A stretch of DNA of 64,000 bases from Pseudalgibacter ostreae. GTDB taxonomy: Bacteria > Bacteroidota > Bacteroidia > Flavobacteriales > Flavobacteriaceae. The notes under the pieces were generated by a model, which ran no database searches, had not been told where the DNA came from, and saw only the letters and a list, made by a program, of their open reading frames with translations. Location: NCBI RefSeq assembly GCF_042427585.1, contig NZ_JBHMFC010000081.1:62001-126000 (forward strand), given 5' to 3'. The position numbers and the translations under genes are program-made. This document shows positions 37,547 through 47,036 of this stretch, one piece after another. Within the stretch, counting starts at the first letter, position 1; every line of letters starts with the position of its first letter.

Positions 37547-38827
37547 TTAAGAATATCTAATTTTTTTATATAATGTGTAAATAGTGGATAAACGATTTCT
37601 TAAAACAAACTTCACCCTGTAAATCAATCGTTTAGGGTTATTCGCTTTTTTATCTAAAAGTTTATGTAATTCACCACTTCTTATTTTATCTATTTGTTTT
37701 TTTTCTACTTCTTTGTTCTTGAATACAAAAAAAGAAGTGCTGCTTTTCGCTTTTTCCATAAGTTCAAACCAAAAATACTGCATCCCTTTACTTGCAGTAC
37801 CTTGTTCTAACAACTTAAACATATTTTCATATAGGCTTTCATTTACATTAAAGCCATAATTATTGGGATTTTCACCATTTAAAATAAGTCCAAGTATTGT
37901 TCGATAACATTTCTCACACTTACCACAATTGAATTGGGTTCTTAATTCTGAATAACAAACCCTTAACTTAAACTTGCTTTTATTTTCTATAGAAAATTGA
38001 CTAATTAAATCAACTTTATCCTGTCTTTTAAGTTCGTAGCCATCATGAAACACTTTAATGCCAGCCCAACTAATTTTTTCATCGCTTAAAGGGGTAGAAC
38101 CCCAAGCAATGTCAATATCTTTAGTATAAGATGAGGCAATGTAAATGTTGCCATATCCTTTTATATATGATAAAGGCGCTAATACGCCTATAAGTGATAA
38201 TCCATGCTGGACTTTCCCCCACCATCCAATATCTTTTAAAAGTAACTCTACCTGATATGTATAAAACTCTCTTACATTAGTTTCAATATACTCTTTTTGG
38301 TTATTTTCTAAAAGAGATTCACTTTCGATGAATTTAGTAAAGCTGACCCATTGCTGTTCGTCTTTTATCTCTATATCTGCACCTAAAATAGTTACTAGAT
38401 CTGGAGTTTTATTAAAAACCCTAATATATGTAGCATAAGCATCTACACCTCCGCTAAAAAGCATAGCCGAAGTATGTCCTTCAATTTCATTTTTAATTAA
38501 TTTTTTAGCAATTAAATCACCTTTTAGTTGATAGTCTGGAAATTGTTTTTGAAATTCAATTTTAACCAAGTTTAAAGCATTAAAGAAATCCTCATCTACT
38601 TCTTGAATTTCAATATTAAAACCAGCAAACCATGCAATAGGCATTACATTTGACAAAAATGGAATCACTAAAATACTTTTAGGAACGTTCTTAATACTTA
38701 CCCCATATTTAGCATAAAAAGGCTGTTTTACGTTAAAGTGTTTTTTTGTGAAGCTGTTAGTCGCACTGTAATCATAAAAGATTTTTTTGCCATCAGCTTC
38801 TATCTCAATATTATTTAGTTTTAGCAT
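37547..38827 (-). CDS. QueC-like PP-loop ATP pyrophosphatase of polysaccharide loci
   Basis: A 426-residue protein. The PP-loop SGGVDAY (residues 125-131) is the signature of N-type ATP pyrophosphatases. A four-Cys cluster (Cys291 and CGKCEKC at 301-307) matches the zinc site at the C-terminus of QueC-type enzymes. The N-terminal 110 residues and the C-terminal 110 residues are not from QueC. PP-loop enzymes adenylate a carbonyl or carboxylate so that an amine or sulfur nucleophile can add. Here the gene sits between Wzx (17-base overlap) and the pyruvyltransferase, so amide, amidine or nitrile formation on a sugar or uronic acid is conceivable (inference). No characterised homologue is known to me. 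Confidence 0.75.
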   Translation of the reverse strand: MLKLNNIEIEADGKKIFYDYSATNSFTKKHFNVKQPFYAKYGVSIKNVPKSILVIPFLSNVMPIAWFAGFNIEIQEVDEDFFNALNLVKIEFQKQFPDYQLKGDLIAKKLIKNEIEGHTSAMLFSGGVDAYATYIRVFNKTPDLVTILGADIEIKDEQQWVSFTKFIESESLLENNQKEYIETNVREFYTYQVELLLKDIGWWGKVQHGLSLIGVLAPLSYIKGYGNIYIASSYTKDIDIAWGSTPLSDEKISWAGIKVFHDGYELKRQDKVDLISQFSIENKSKFKLRVCYSELRTQFNCGKCEKCYRTILGLILNGENPNNYGFNVNESLYENMFKLLEQGTASKGMQYFWFELMEKAKSSTSFFVFKNKEVEKKQIDKIRSGELHKLLDKKANNPKRLIYRVKFVLRNRLSTIYTLYKKIRYS

Positions 38828-40352
38828 GGAAATTTAATTTATTTAAAATTGGAGCGAAATACTGTTTAAACAAGTCTTTTTCAAAAGCAATAAGGCCTAA
38901 CTTATATATTAAAGTAGCGTAAACAACGGAATAGACGATAGCTTTTACTATGAAATTGATCCAACCTGTACCTGGTATATAATTAATAAAATAACTGATA
39001 ATAAAAACCAATCCAACAGTTGGTAGTGTTTTGTATGCTAATTCTTTAAAAAATCTTAAAATATTTAGACCTATAACCTTATGATAATAAAAATTCATGA
39101 CATTTTGAACAATAAGCCAGCCCGTTACCGTACCAGTAATCATCCCTATAGCCCCATAAGATTGCGCTAGAAACGCTCCTAAAATAGCTCCTAATATTAA
39201 AAAGGATAAATATAAAATCGCTTTAAATGACAATTTGCTTTTGGCCTCTAAAATAGAGTTTCCAAACCCCTGAACCAAGGGTAGGGTATAGGCTAGCATA
39301 ATTAATAAGGCAATAAGCCAAGTTTCTCGGCTTCCTGCTTCACCTAAAGTCTTGCCTACCCATAAATCTACAAATTGATTACCAAATAGCGCAAAAGCAC
39401 CTAAAATATACATGAGTATAATAAAAGAGATACGGCCTATTTTAATCATCATACTTGTTAATTCTTCCCCAGTAGCATTACCAACAGCCATTTTGGTCGC
39501 TCTTGGCAAAAACACACTAGATATGGCAGTTGAGAATGCCCCATAATAGGTGCCTAAAACAATACCAATGCCATATATGGTAAGTACTTCTGGCGTGGCA
39601 ACTCTCCCCAAAATCCAATGGCCTGCTTTCCATTGTAATATGCTAACTATTGCGAAAATGAAAATCCATGTAGAATAACCAAAAATTTGTTTAACATATT
39701 TAAACTTAAACTCGTGTAGTATAAATTTCACTTTAAGTTTAAAAAACACATAATATATTTCTATACACAGAAATATTCCATTAAACACCGTATCAATTAC
39801 CACGAGTGCAATGGCTTTTCCACCCATGGTTAATACCGCCACAACGGTTACGGTTCTAAGAATATAACGGATGATATTAACTGTTTTTGGAAAAACAAAT
39901 TTTTCGTATCCATAACAAATACCTGTAAAACTGCCACCGGGCAAACCTATGGCAATATTAAAAATTAGTAGCACAAAAATAGTTTTGGCGATACTGATTT
40001 CATCAGGCGTCATTTTAGTAAAATAGGTATCGATATACCCATAAAACGTAAAACCTATTATAAAAACGATGGTGGAGATAACCGCATAAATAAGCATGGT
40101 GGTCGCCAAAAAATTCTCTTCACCTTTACGGTCGTTTTCAGCTCTGTACTTGGCTACAAACCGCACGATTGTATTATTAAGTCCAAAATCTAAAAGCGAT
40201 ATAGTACCCACAAGCGCCCCAATAGCAATATAAATACCATATTCCGCTTGTCCAACATGGCTCAGAATAAAGGGAGTAATAAAAAGCCCCACCACATTGG
40301 TTAAAAATATGGTTGTATAATTTAATAAGGCCCCTTTTTTTAATTGACTCAC
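38811..40352 (-). CDS. wzx: Wzx-type oligosaccharide flippase
   Basis: A 513-residue protein with about 12-14 hydrophobic segments. The N-terminus MSQLKKGALLNYTTIFLTNV and the pattern GQAEYGIYIAIGALVGTISLLDFGLNNTI (kept in parts: GQAEYG, DFGLNNTIVRFV) are typical of polysaccharide-biosynthesis exporters of the MOP superfamily. It flips the undecaprenyl-linked repeat unit across the inner membrane. It overlaps the PP-loop gene by 17 bases. Confidence 0.9.
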   Translation of the reverse strand: MSQLKKGALLNYTTIFLTNVVGLFITPFILSHVGQAEYGIYIAIGALVGTISLLDFGLNNTIVRFVAKYRAENDRKGEENFLATTMLIYAVISTIVFIIGFTFYGYIDTYFTKMTPDEISIAKTIFVLLIFNIAIGLPGGSFTGICYGYEKFVFPKTVNIIRYILRTVTVVAVLTMGGKAIALVVIDTVFNGIFLCIEIYYVFFKLKVKFILHEFKFKYVKQIFGYSTWIFIFAIVSILQWKAGHWILGRVATPEVLTIYGIGIVLGTYYGAFSTAISSVFLPRATKMAVGNATGEELTSMMIKIGRISFIILMYILGAFALFGNQFVDLWVGKTLGEAGSRETWLIALLIMLAYTLPLVQGFGNSILEAKSKLSFKAILYLSFLILGAILGAFLAQSYGAIGMITGTVTGWLIVQNVMNFYYHKVIGLNILRFFKELAYKTLPTVGLVFIISYFINYIPGTGWINFIVKAIVYSVVYATLIYKLGLIAFEKDLFKQYFAPILNKLNFHAKTK

Positions 40353-40385
40353 AAGTTTATGTATTAGTTTTTGTAATTGTTCGGT

Positions 40386-41669
40386 TTACAATCTACCGTT
40401 TACTTTTCCTTTTAAAATGCCTTTCACATCATATAAAATGCCACTGGGTTTTAAAAGCGTATTTAGGTCCAACTTTAAAAATTCATCATGGGCTACGGTT
40501 AAAATAATAGCATCGTATTTTTCGTTAGCTAATGTTTTTGTTGTGCTTAAACCGTATTCATGCAACACCTCTTCTGGGTTTGCCCAAGGGTCGTAAATAC
40601 TCACGTTGGTACCAAAACTTTTAAGCTGGTTGATCACATCTACTGCTTTAGTATTCCGTACATCGGGGCAGTTTTCCTTAAAGGTAATCCCTAAGTTTAA
40701 TACTTTAGCGTCTTTAATACGAATGTCGTGCTGTACCATTAACTTAATAATTTCTGAAGCTACATATTGCCCCATGCTATCGTTAACACGACGGCCTGCC
40801 AAAATAATTTCGGGATGATAGCCTACTTCTTGCGCTTTTTGTGCTAAATAATACGGGTCTACACCAATACAATGGCCACCAACCAAACCGGGTTTAAAGG
40901 GCAGGAAGTTCCATTTGGTTCCAGCGGCTTCTAAAACGGCATGGGTATCAATACCCATCAGGTTGAAAATTTTAGCCAATTCGTTTACAAATGCAATATT
41001 GATATCGCGTTGTGAATTTTCTATAACCTTGGCCGCTTCTGCCACCTTAATTGTAGGCGCAAGATGTGTACCCGCGGTAATAATACTAGCGTATAAGGCG
41101 TCTACTTTTTTGCCTATTTCTGGGGTAGAGCCCGCCGTTACTTTTAATATTTTATCTACCGTATGAAATTTATCGCCCGGATTGATACGTTCTGGAGAAT
41201 ACCCAGCATAAAAATCGCTGTTGAAGGTTAGGCCACTCACCTTTTCTAAAATGGGGACACATTCGTCTTCGGTAACGCCAGGGTATACCGTCGATTCATA
41301 AATAACAATATCGCCTTTGGCCAAAACCTTAGCAACGGTTTCGCTAGACTTGTACAACGGGGTTAAATCGGGACGGTTGTTTTTATCGATGGGTGTAGGC
41401 ACAGTCACGATATAGTAATTACAGTCTTTAATGTCTGCTATATCGGATGAGCAATACAGCCCTAAGGCATCGCTGGCAGCTGGTTTTAAAACGGATTTCA
41501 AAACATCGGAGGCAACTTCTAAGGTGTCATCGGTGCCTTGCTGTAAGGCGTCTATCCGTTTTTGATTGATATCGAAGCCCACAACGGCATATTTGGTCGC
41601 AAATAAACGGGCTAGTGGTAAGCCTACATACCCTAAGCCTATAATGGCAATTTTATCTTGTTTAGTCAT
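40386..41669 (-). CDS. Nucleotide-sugar dehydrogenase (TviB/WecC-like)
   Basis: A 427-residue protein of the UDP-glucose/GDP-mannose dehydrogenase family. It has the NAD-binding GLGYVGLPLARLFA at the start, YESTVYPGVTEDECVPIL, the central KVIENSQRDINIAFVNE, and the catalytic Cys in GGHCIGVDPYYLA. The TviB/WecC branch oxidises UDP-GlcNAc, UDP-GalNAc or UDP-ManNAc to the uronic acid. It sits beside a UGDH-type dehydrogenase and a TviC-like epimerase, so acidic amino sugars are likely building blocks. Seven bases separate it from the upstream dehydrogenase gene. Confidence 0.9.
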   Translation of the reverse strand: MTKQDKIAIIGLGYVGLPLARLFATKYAVVGFDINQKRIDALQQGTDDTLEVASDVLKSVLKPAASDALGLYCSSDIADIKDCNYYIVTVPTPIDKNNRPDLTPLYKSSETVAKVLAKGDIVIYESTVYPGVTEDECVPILEKVSGLTFNSDFYAGYSPERINPGDKFHTVDKILKVTAGSTPEIGKKVDALYASIITAGTHLAPTIKVAEAAKVIENSQRDINIAFVNELAKIFNLMGIDTHAVLEAAGTKWNFLPFKPGLVGGHCIGVDPYYLAQKAQEVGYHPEIILAGRRVNDSMGQYVASEIIKLMVQHDIRIKDAKVLNLGITFKENCPDVRNTKAVDVINQLKSFGTNVSIYDPWANPEEVLHEYGLSTTKTLANEKYDAIILTVAHDEFLKLDLNTLLKPSGILYDVKGILKGKVNGRL

Positions 41670-41676
41670 ATTCTAT

Positions 41677-43056
41677 TTATTGTCCTATGGCGTAATAATC
41701 GAAGCCAATAGCCTTCATTTCAGATTTATCCAAGAGGTTTCTACCATCAAATATAAAGGCTGGTTTTTTCATATCTGTATATATTTTTTTCCAATCATAG
41801 GTTTTAAATTCATCCCATTCCGTCATTATCGCAACAGCATGCGCATTTTTTAAAGCCTCGTAAGGACAGGTTTCTACAGTAACCCCATCATTGTTTTCTT
41901 GTTCCGATCGTGTGTTTAGATAATTTAGATCGGATTGGATTTTAACACGTGACACTTTAGGATCGTAAACGGATAAAAGAGCTTGTTCGTTTAAGAGGTG
42001 GTCTGTAACATATATGGCAGCAGACTCTCTCGTGTCGTTGGTATCTTTTTTAAAAGCCCATCCCAAAACACCTATCTTTTTCCCCGATACGGTATCGTAA
42101 AGGGTTTTTATTAAACGCTCAGAAAAACGTCTTTTTTGATGGTCGTTCATTATGATCACTTGTTCCCAGTAATCGGCCACTTCATTAAGGTTATAGCTTC
42201 TGGCAATGTAAACCAAATTTAAAATATCCTTTTGAAAACAGGAGCCACCAAAACCGATAGAGGCTTGAAGAAATTTAGGGCCAATTCGCGAATCCATACC
42301 AATAGCCTTAGCCACTTCATTTATATTTGCTCCTGTGAGTTCACATAATTCGGAAATGGCATTAATGGACGAGACGCGCTGCGCTAAAAACGCATTAGCG
42401 GTTAGTTTTGATAATTCTGAAGACCACAAATTGGTTCGTAATATTTTGGCTTCAGGTACCCAAGTATTATAAATCTTCACTAAACTGTCTATCGCCGCTT
42501 CAGATTCGCCCCCTATTAACACCCGGTCTGGATGTAATAAGTCTTGAACAGCTGTACCTTCAGCTAAAAATTCTGGATTAGAAAGAATATGAAAGTTTAT
42601 ATCGCTACCTGTATTGTGCAAAATGCTTTTAATGGCTTCGGCAGTACGCACAGGTAAAGTGGATTTTTCTACAACTATTTTATCTGTTTTGGCCACTTCT
42701 GCAATATTTCGTGCACAAAGCTCGATATATTTTAAATCGGATGCCATCCCTTTTCCTTTGCCATAGGTTTTAGTAGGCGTGTTAACAGAAATGAATATCA
42801 TTTCAGATTCATCGATAGCCGCATCGATATTGGTAGAGAAAAACAAATTTTTATTACGGGTTTCTTTTACAATATCTGCTAAGCCAGGTTCGTATATAGG
42901 GAGTTTAGAGAGGTCGGAATCATTCCAAGCATCAATACGGTCTTGATTAATATCGACTACTGTTATTTTTAAATGCGGATTGTTTTTAGCGATAACAGCC
43001 ATAGTTGGGCCTCCAACATAACCAGCACCTATACAGCAAATTTTAGTAATTTTCAT
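41677..43056 (-). CDS. UDP-glucose 6-dehydrogenase (long, eukaryotic-like type)
   Basis: A protein of about 459 residues starting MKITKICCIGAGYVGGPTMA. It has an N-terminal Rossmann fold, SVNTPTKTYGKGKGMASDL, VEKSTLPVRTAEAI, the catalytic Cys in GFGGSCFQKDILN, and a C-terminal NAD-domain GVLGWAFKKDTNDTRESAAI. This long form is similar to animal UGDH and is frequent in Bacteroidota. It makes UDP-glucuronate in two NAD-dependent oxidations. An in-frame start at 43077 would overlap the upstream gene by 19 bases; ATG at 43056 is preferred because it matches the family N-terminus and follows the upstream stop by two bases. Confidence 0.93.
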   Translation of the reverse strand: MKITKICCIGAGYVGGPTMAVIAKNNPHLKITVVDINQDRIDAWNDSDLSKLPIYEPGLADIVKETRNKNLFFSTNIDAAIDESEMIFISVNTPTKTYGKGKGMASDLKYIELCARNIAEVAKTDKIVVEKSTLPVRTAEAIKSILHNTGSDINFHILSNPEFLAEGTAVQDLLHPDRVLIGGESEAAIDSLVKIYNTWVPEAKILRTNLWSSELSKLTANAFLAQRVSSINAISELCELTGANINEVAKAIGMDSRIGPKFLQASIGFGGSCFQKDILNLVYIARSYNLNEVADYWEQVIIMNDHQKRRFSERLIKTLYDTVSGKKIGVLGWAFKKDTNDTRESAAIYVTDHLLNEQALLSVYDPKVSRVKIQSDLNYLNTRSEQENNDGVTVETCPYEALKNAHAVAIMTEWDEFKTYDWKKIYTDMKKPAFIFDGRNLLDKSEMKAIGFDYYAIGQ

Positions 43057-43058
43057 AT

Positions 43059-44045
43059 CTATTTTAAATTTTTCCAATACCAGGTTACAGCCTGTTTTAG
43101 GCCTTTATTTATGTCGAATTTCGGGTCGTATCCCAGCAATGTTTTTGCCTTGTCTATAGATGCCAAAGAGTGTGGAATATCGCCAGCCCTTTGTGCGCCG
43201 TGCTTAATTTCCACTGTTTTAATTTTTGGATCGAATTCAGATAAATAATCTTTTAATAGGGTGGTTAATTCCAACAGTGTGGTACGTTCGCCATAGGCCA
43301 CATTATAAACAGTATTTAAAGCCGCTTTATTAGTGGTTGTTAATGCTCTAATATTCATCTGAAGCACATTATCTATATACGTAAAATCACGTGAGTAACT
43401 GCCGTCTCCATTAATCGTTGGCGATTCGTAATCCATAAATTGCTGCACAAATTTTGGAATAACAGCTGCATAAGCCCCATTGGGGTCTTGACGCTGCCCG
43501 AACACATTAAAATAGCGCAGCCCTATGGTATCTAAGCCATAGGTACTACCAAAAATATCGGCATATAATTCGTTAACATATTTCGTAATGGCGTAGGGGG
43601 AAAGTGGTTTCCCGATATGGTCTTCTAGTTTAGGAAGCGCTTTTGAGTCGCCGTAAGTAGAAGAACTGGCTGCGTATACGAAGCGTTTTACTTTGGCGTC
43701 GCGAGCAGCGACCAGCATGTTTAAAAAGCCAGAGGTATTTACATCATTTGTGGTAATGGGGTCGTTTATAGATCTTGGTACAGATCCTAATGCGGCTTGG
43801 TGCAACACATAATCCACATTTTTACAGGCTGTATGGCAATCGTCAAGCGTTCGAATATCGCCTTCAATAAGTTTGAAGTTTTGGTTTTCAAGAAAAGGCG
43901 CTATATTTTTACGCTTGCCGGTAGCAAAATTATCTAGGCACACCACACGAACCTCATGATTTAAAAGCGTTTCACATAAATTGGAGCCAATAAAGCCAGC
44001 GCCACCTGTAACCAATACAGTTTTATTTCGTAGATTTTCAATCAT
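43059..44045 (-). CDS. SDR-family nucleotide-sugar 4-epimerase (TviC/WbpP-like)
   Basis: A 328-residue extended short-chain dehydrogenase. It has NAD-binding TGGAGFIGSNLCETL near residue 14, HQAALGSVPRS, catalytic YAASSSTYGD and the YAITKYVNELYAD (YxxxK) motif, and substrate-binding GLRYFNVFGQRQDP. The TviC/WbpP branch interconverts UDP-GlcNAc(A) and UDP-GalNAc(A). With the TviB-like enzyme next to it, UDP-GalNAcA-type precursors are plausible. It is the first gene of the long minus-strand operon. Confidence 0.9.
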   Translation of the reverse strand: MIENLRNKTVLVTGGAGFIGSNLCETLLNHEVRVVCLDNFATGKRKNIAPFLENQNFKLIEGDIRTLDDCHTACKNVDYVLHQAALGSVPRSINDPITTNDVNTSGFLNMLVAARDAKVKRFVYAASSSTYGDSKALPKLEDHIGKPLSPYAITKYVNELYADIFGSTYGLDTIGLRYFNVFGQRQDPNGAYAAVIPKFVQQFMDYESPTINGDGSYSRDFTYIDNVLQMNIRALTTTNKAALNTVYNVAYGERTTLLELTTLLKDYLSEFDPKIKTVEIKHGAQRAGDIPHSLASIDKAKTLLGYDPKFDINKGLKQAVTWYWKNLK

Positions 44046-44072
44046 TACATTTGGGTTTGGTTGTTTTGCGGG

Positions 44073-44099
44073 ACAAATATGAAAAAAAATATCTAAACA
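44073..44099 (-). promoter_or_regulatory. Possible promoter of the 12-gene polysaccharide operon
   Basis: On the minus strand CATATTTG (44073-44080, one mismatch to TAnnTTTG) lies 27 bases before the first start codon. TTTTG/TTTG (to 44099) is about 16 bases further upstream as a -33 candidate. Confidence 0.35.
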
Positions 44100-44216
44100 A
44101 AAGATATTATTATATTAACTAAGCGTTTTTAACGATTAAAATCATGTTCTGATCAACATAGGGGGTTTTATCGATGAAATACCACGTTCAACTTAATATG
44201 GTCTTTTTTCACAGCT

Positions 44217-45350
44217 GTCATTCAGAGCGAAGCTTTATTCTGTCATTCAGAGCAAAGCGAAGAATCTTAGCTTACTATTAATTGTTAGATTCTTCAGTCG
44301 TTCCTCCTTCTGAATGACAGGGCATTAAGGATTGTTTTGTCATTCAGAGCGGAGCGAAGAATCTTAGCTTACTATTAATTGTTAGATTCTTCAGTCGCAC
44401 CTCCTTCTGAATGACAAGGCATTAAGGATTGTTTTGTCATTCAGAGCGAAGCTTGTTTTGTCATTCAGGGCAAAGCGAAGAATCTTAGCTTAATTATGAA
44501 TTATGAGGTTCTTCAGTCGTTCCTCCTTCTGAATGACAGGGCATTAAAGTTTGTTTTGTCATTCAGAGCAAAGCGAAGAATCTTAGCTTACTATTAATTG
44601 TTAGGTTCTTCAGTCGTGCCTCCTTCTGAAGGACGGGGCATTAAAGTTTGTTCTATCATTCAAAACGATTTTGTCATTCAGAGCAAAGCGAAGAATCTTA
44701 GCTTACTATTAATTGTTAGATTCTTCAGTCGTTCCTCCTTCTGAATGACAGGGCATTAAAGTTTGTTTTGTCATTCAGAGCGACTTTGTCATTCAGAGTG
44801 ATTTTGTCATTCAGAGCAAAGCGAAGAATCTTAGCTTACTATTAATTGTTAGATTCTTCAGTCGTTCCTCCTTCTGAATGACAGGGCATTAAAGTTTGTT
44901 TTGTCATTCAGAGCGACTTTGTCATTCAGAGCAAAGCGAAGAATCTTAGCTTACTATTAATTGTAAGATTCTTCAGTCGTACCTCCTTCTGAATGACAAG
45001 ACATTAAAGTTTGTTCTATCATTCAAAACGATTTTGTCATTCAGAGTGATTTTGTCATTCAGAGCAAAGCGAAGAATCTCATCTCAACTATCGATTGTTA
45101 GATTCTTCAGTCGTTCCTCCTTCTGAATGACAGGGCATTAAAGTTTGTTCTGTCATTCAGAGCGACTTTGTCATTCAGAGCAAAGCGAAGAATCTTGTCT
45201 TAATTATGGATTATGAGGTTCTTCAGTCGTTCCTCCTTCTGAATGACAAGGCATTAAGGGTTGTTTTGTCATTCAGAGCAAAGCGAAGAATCTTAGCTTA
45301 ATTATGAATTGTTAGATTCATCAGTCGTGCCTCCTTCTGAAGGACAGGGG
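44217..45350. repeat. Tandem array of about ten hairpin repeat units
   Basis: The region consists of about ten full units of roughly 80 bp. Each has a left arm (TGTCATTCAGAGCAAAGCG, AAGAATCTTAGCTTA), a short AT-rich centre and a right arm (GTTAGATTCTTCAGTCG, CCTCCTTCTGAATGAC) that pairs with it. Units start near 44241, 44337, 44459, 44557, 44672, 44806, 44921, 45053, 45170 and 45268. They are joined by a GGCATTAAAGTTTGTT-like spacer and, in places, by extra truncated left arms. Spacing is about 96-134 bp. The array lies between the two divergent polysaccharide operons. There are no unique spacers, so it is not CRISPR. Confidence 0.9.
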
Positions 45351-45905
45351 AATCAAAATACATAATTCACACCAAAAACAAAAAACATTCATTAAAAAGT
45401 CATTTTAACTTTTTAAATCTTACTTTTGATGTGCGTAAAAACTTTCATTAGTAGAGGTGATTCTCTTTCTTTGTAACGCTAGGCAGGACGTGCTGTTCCG
45501 ACAAATAGCATGTTTTTCTGTTAAGAAAAAACAAGAGGGCATTTAACCGAGTTTAATTACTATTATAACGAATTAAATGAATTCTTGTCCCTTGAATTCG
45601 AAACTATTACTAAATTTACACCATAAAAAAACGCAGAATTAAATTGATTAATAGCAGAAAAATTGATTTAATATTTTTATAAGCATGCATTATTATAGTA
45701 AAAACATGACGCGCCAATCCCTCTTACGACCCATGTATATTGCAAAATGTTATTAGAAATGTTAAAAAAAAGTGTTATTGAAATTTAATTGTGTTTTATG
45801 TGAGAGGGAAAGTCACAAAAAACAAGTTATAAAAACAAATAGAGCGTTAAGAGCATTATTCTTAACGACCTCATGCTGAATCGTTATTTTTTAAAAATAT
45901 ATAAA
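45351..45905. other. Leader region of the plus-strand polysaccharide operon
   Basis: No gene recognised. AT-rich. The only clear structure is the hairpin at 45845-45867. Confidence 0.4.
45845..45867 (+). promoter_or_regulatory. Hairpin in the leader of the pglE-pglF-wza-wzc-like operon
   Basis: Perfect 8-base arms CGTTAAGA and TCTTAACG around a 7-base loop, 39 bases before the preferred ATG at 45906. It has no T run and is therefore not an obvious terminator; it could act in the messenger leader or as a dimeric operator. Confidence 0.35.
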
Positions 45906-47036
45906 ATGTTGACAAAAACTAAAATATGGTTATCTTCTCCTCACATGGGCGGTACAGAACAAACCTTTGTTAACGAAGCTTTTGAAACCAATTGGATTGC
46001 CCCTTTAGGGCCTAATGTGAATGGTTTTGAAAAGGATTTAAAACAGTATCTTGGAGATGACAACCATGTGGCTGCTTTAACGTCTGGTACAGCTGCCATT
46101 CATATGGCGCTGATGTTATTGAACGTAAAGCAGGGCGACGAAGTGCTTTGCCAAAGTTTTACGTTTTCTGCTTCGGCAAATCCTATAGTATACCAAGGAG
46201 CAACCCCTGTTTTTATCGATAGCGAATCGGATACTTGGAATATGTCGCCAGATTTACTCGAAATAGCTATTAAAGATAGAATTGCAAAATATAAAAAGCC
46301 CAAAGCGATTATTGCGGTACACCTATATGGTATGCCTTATAAAGCAAAAGAAATTAATGCCATTGCAAAACAGTATGATATTCCTGTAATTGAAGATAGT
46401 GCAGAAGCCTTAGGCAGCACTTATTTTGGACAGAAATGTGGTGCTTTGTCCGATCTTGGCATCATTTCTTTTAACGGCAATAAAATTATTACCACTTCTG
46501 GAGGTGGCGTTTTAGTTACAAAAAATCTTAAACTAAAAGAAAAAGCTGTTTTTCTGGCCACACAAGCTCGAGATGATGCGCCCCATTATGAGCATTCTTC
46601 TGTAGGCTATAACTACAGAATGAGCAATGTTTTAGCAGGTATTGGCCGTGGCCAAATGGAAGTAATCGATGATCGCGTACAGGCGAGAAGACGAAATTTT
46701 GATTTTTACAAATCGCATTTAGCACAGCATAAGGAGATTACATTTTTAGAGGAACCAGAAGGGTTTTACTCTAACCGATGGATTACCTGTATAGAAACGC
46801 CTTCTTTTGAATACAGAGAGGCAATAAGGTTAGCATTACAAGAAGAAGACATCGAATCTAGGCCTTTATGGAAACCGATGCATTTGCAGCCTGTTTTTAA
46901 AGAACACCCATCTTTTACAGATGGCACATCCGAACACTTATTTGACAAAGGACTTTGCCTACCAAGTGGTTCTAATTTAACCGAAGACGACTTGAATAGA
47001 GTTCTTGATACCATAACTAACACTCTCAAATCATGA
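45906..47036 (+). CDS. DegT/DnrJ-family sugar aminotransferase (PglE-like)
   Basis: A PLP-dependent aminotransferase of about 376 residues starting MLTKTKIWLSSPHMGGTEQT. Motifs: ALTSGTAAIHMALMLL, DEVLCQSFTFSASANPIVYQ, EDSAEALGSTYFGQ, and the PLP-lysine segment ISFNGNKIITTSGGG. The N-terminal LSSPHMGG is typical of PglE/PseC-type enzymes that aminate UDP-4-keto sugars. ATG 45906 is preferred to 45873 on family length. It overlaps the dehydratase gene by four bases (ATGA), and the pairing with a PglF-type enzyme supports the role. Confidence 0.9.
   Translation: MLTKTKIWLSSPHMGGTEQTFVNEAFETNWIAPLGPNVNGFEKDLKQYLGDDNHVAALTSGTAAIHMALMLLNVKQGDEVLCQSFTFSASANPIVYQGATPVFIDSESDTWNMSPDLLEIAIKDRIAKYKKPKAIIAVHLYGMPYKAKEINAIAKQYDIPVIEDSAEALGSTYFGQKCGALSDLGIISFNGNKIITTSGGGVLVTKNLKLKEKAVFLATQARDDAPHYEHSSVGYNYRMSNVLAGIGRGQMEVIDDRVQARRRNFDFYKSHLAQHKEITFLEEPEGFYSNRWITCIETPSFEYREAIRLALQEEDIESRPLWKPMHLQPVFKEHPSFTDGTSEHLFDKGLCLPSGSNLTEDDLNRVLDTITNTLKS

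Noticed and set aside
44217..45350. Possible CRISPR array
   Set aside because: The repeats are palindromic units of about 80 bp, the intervals are repeated rather than unique, and there are no cas genes in the window.
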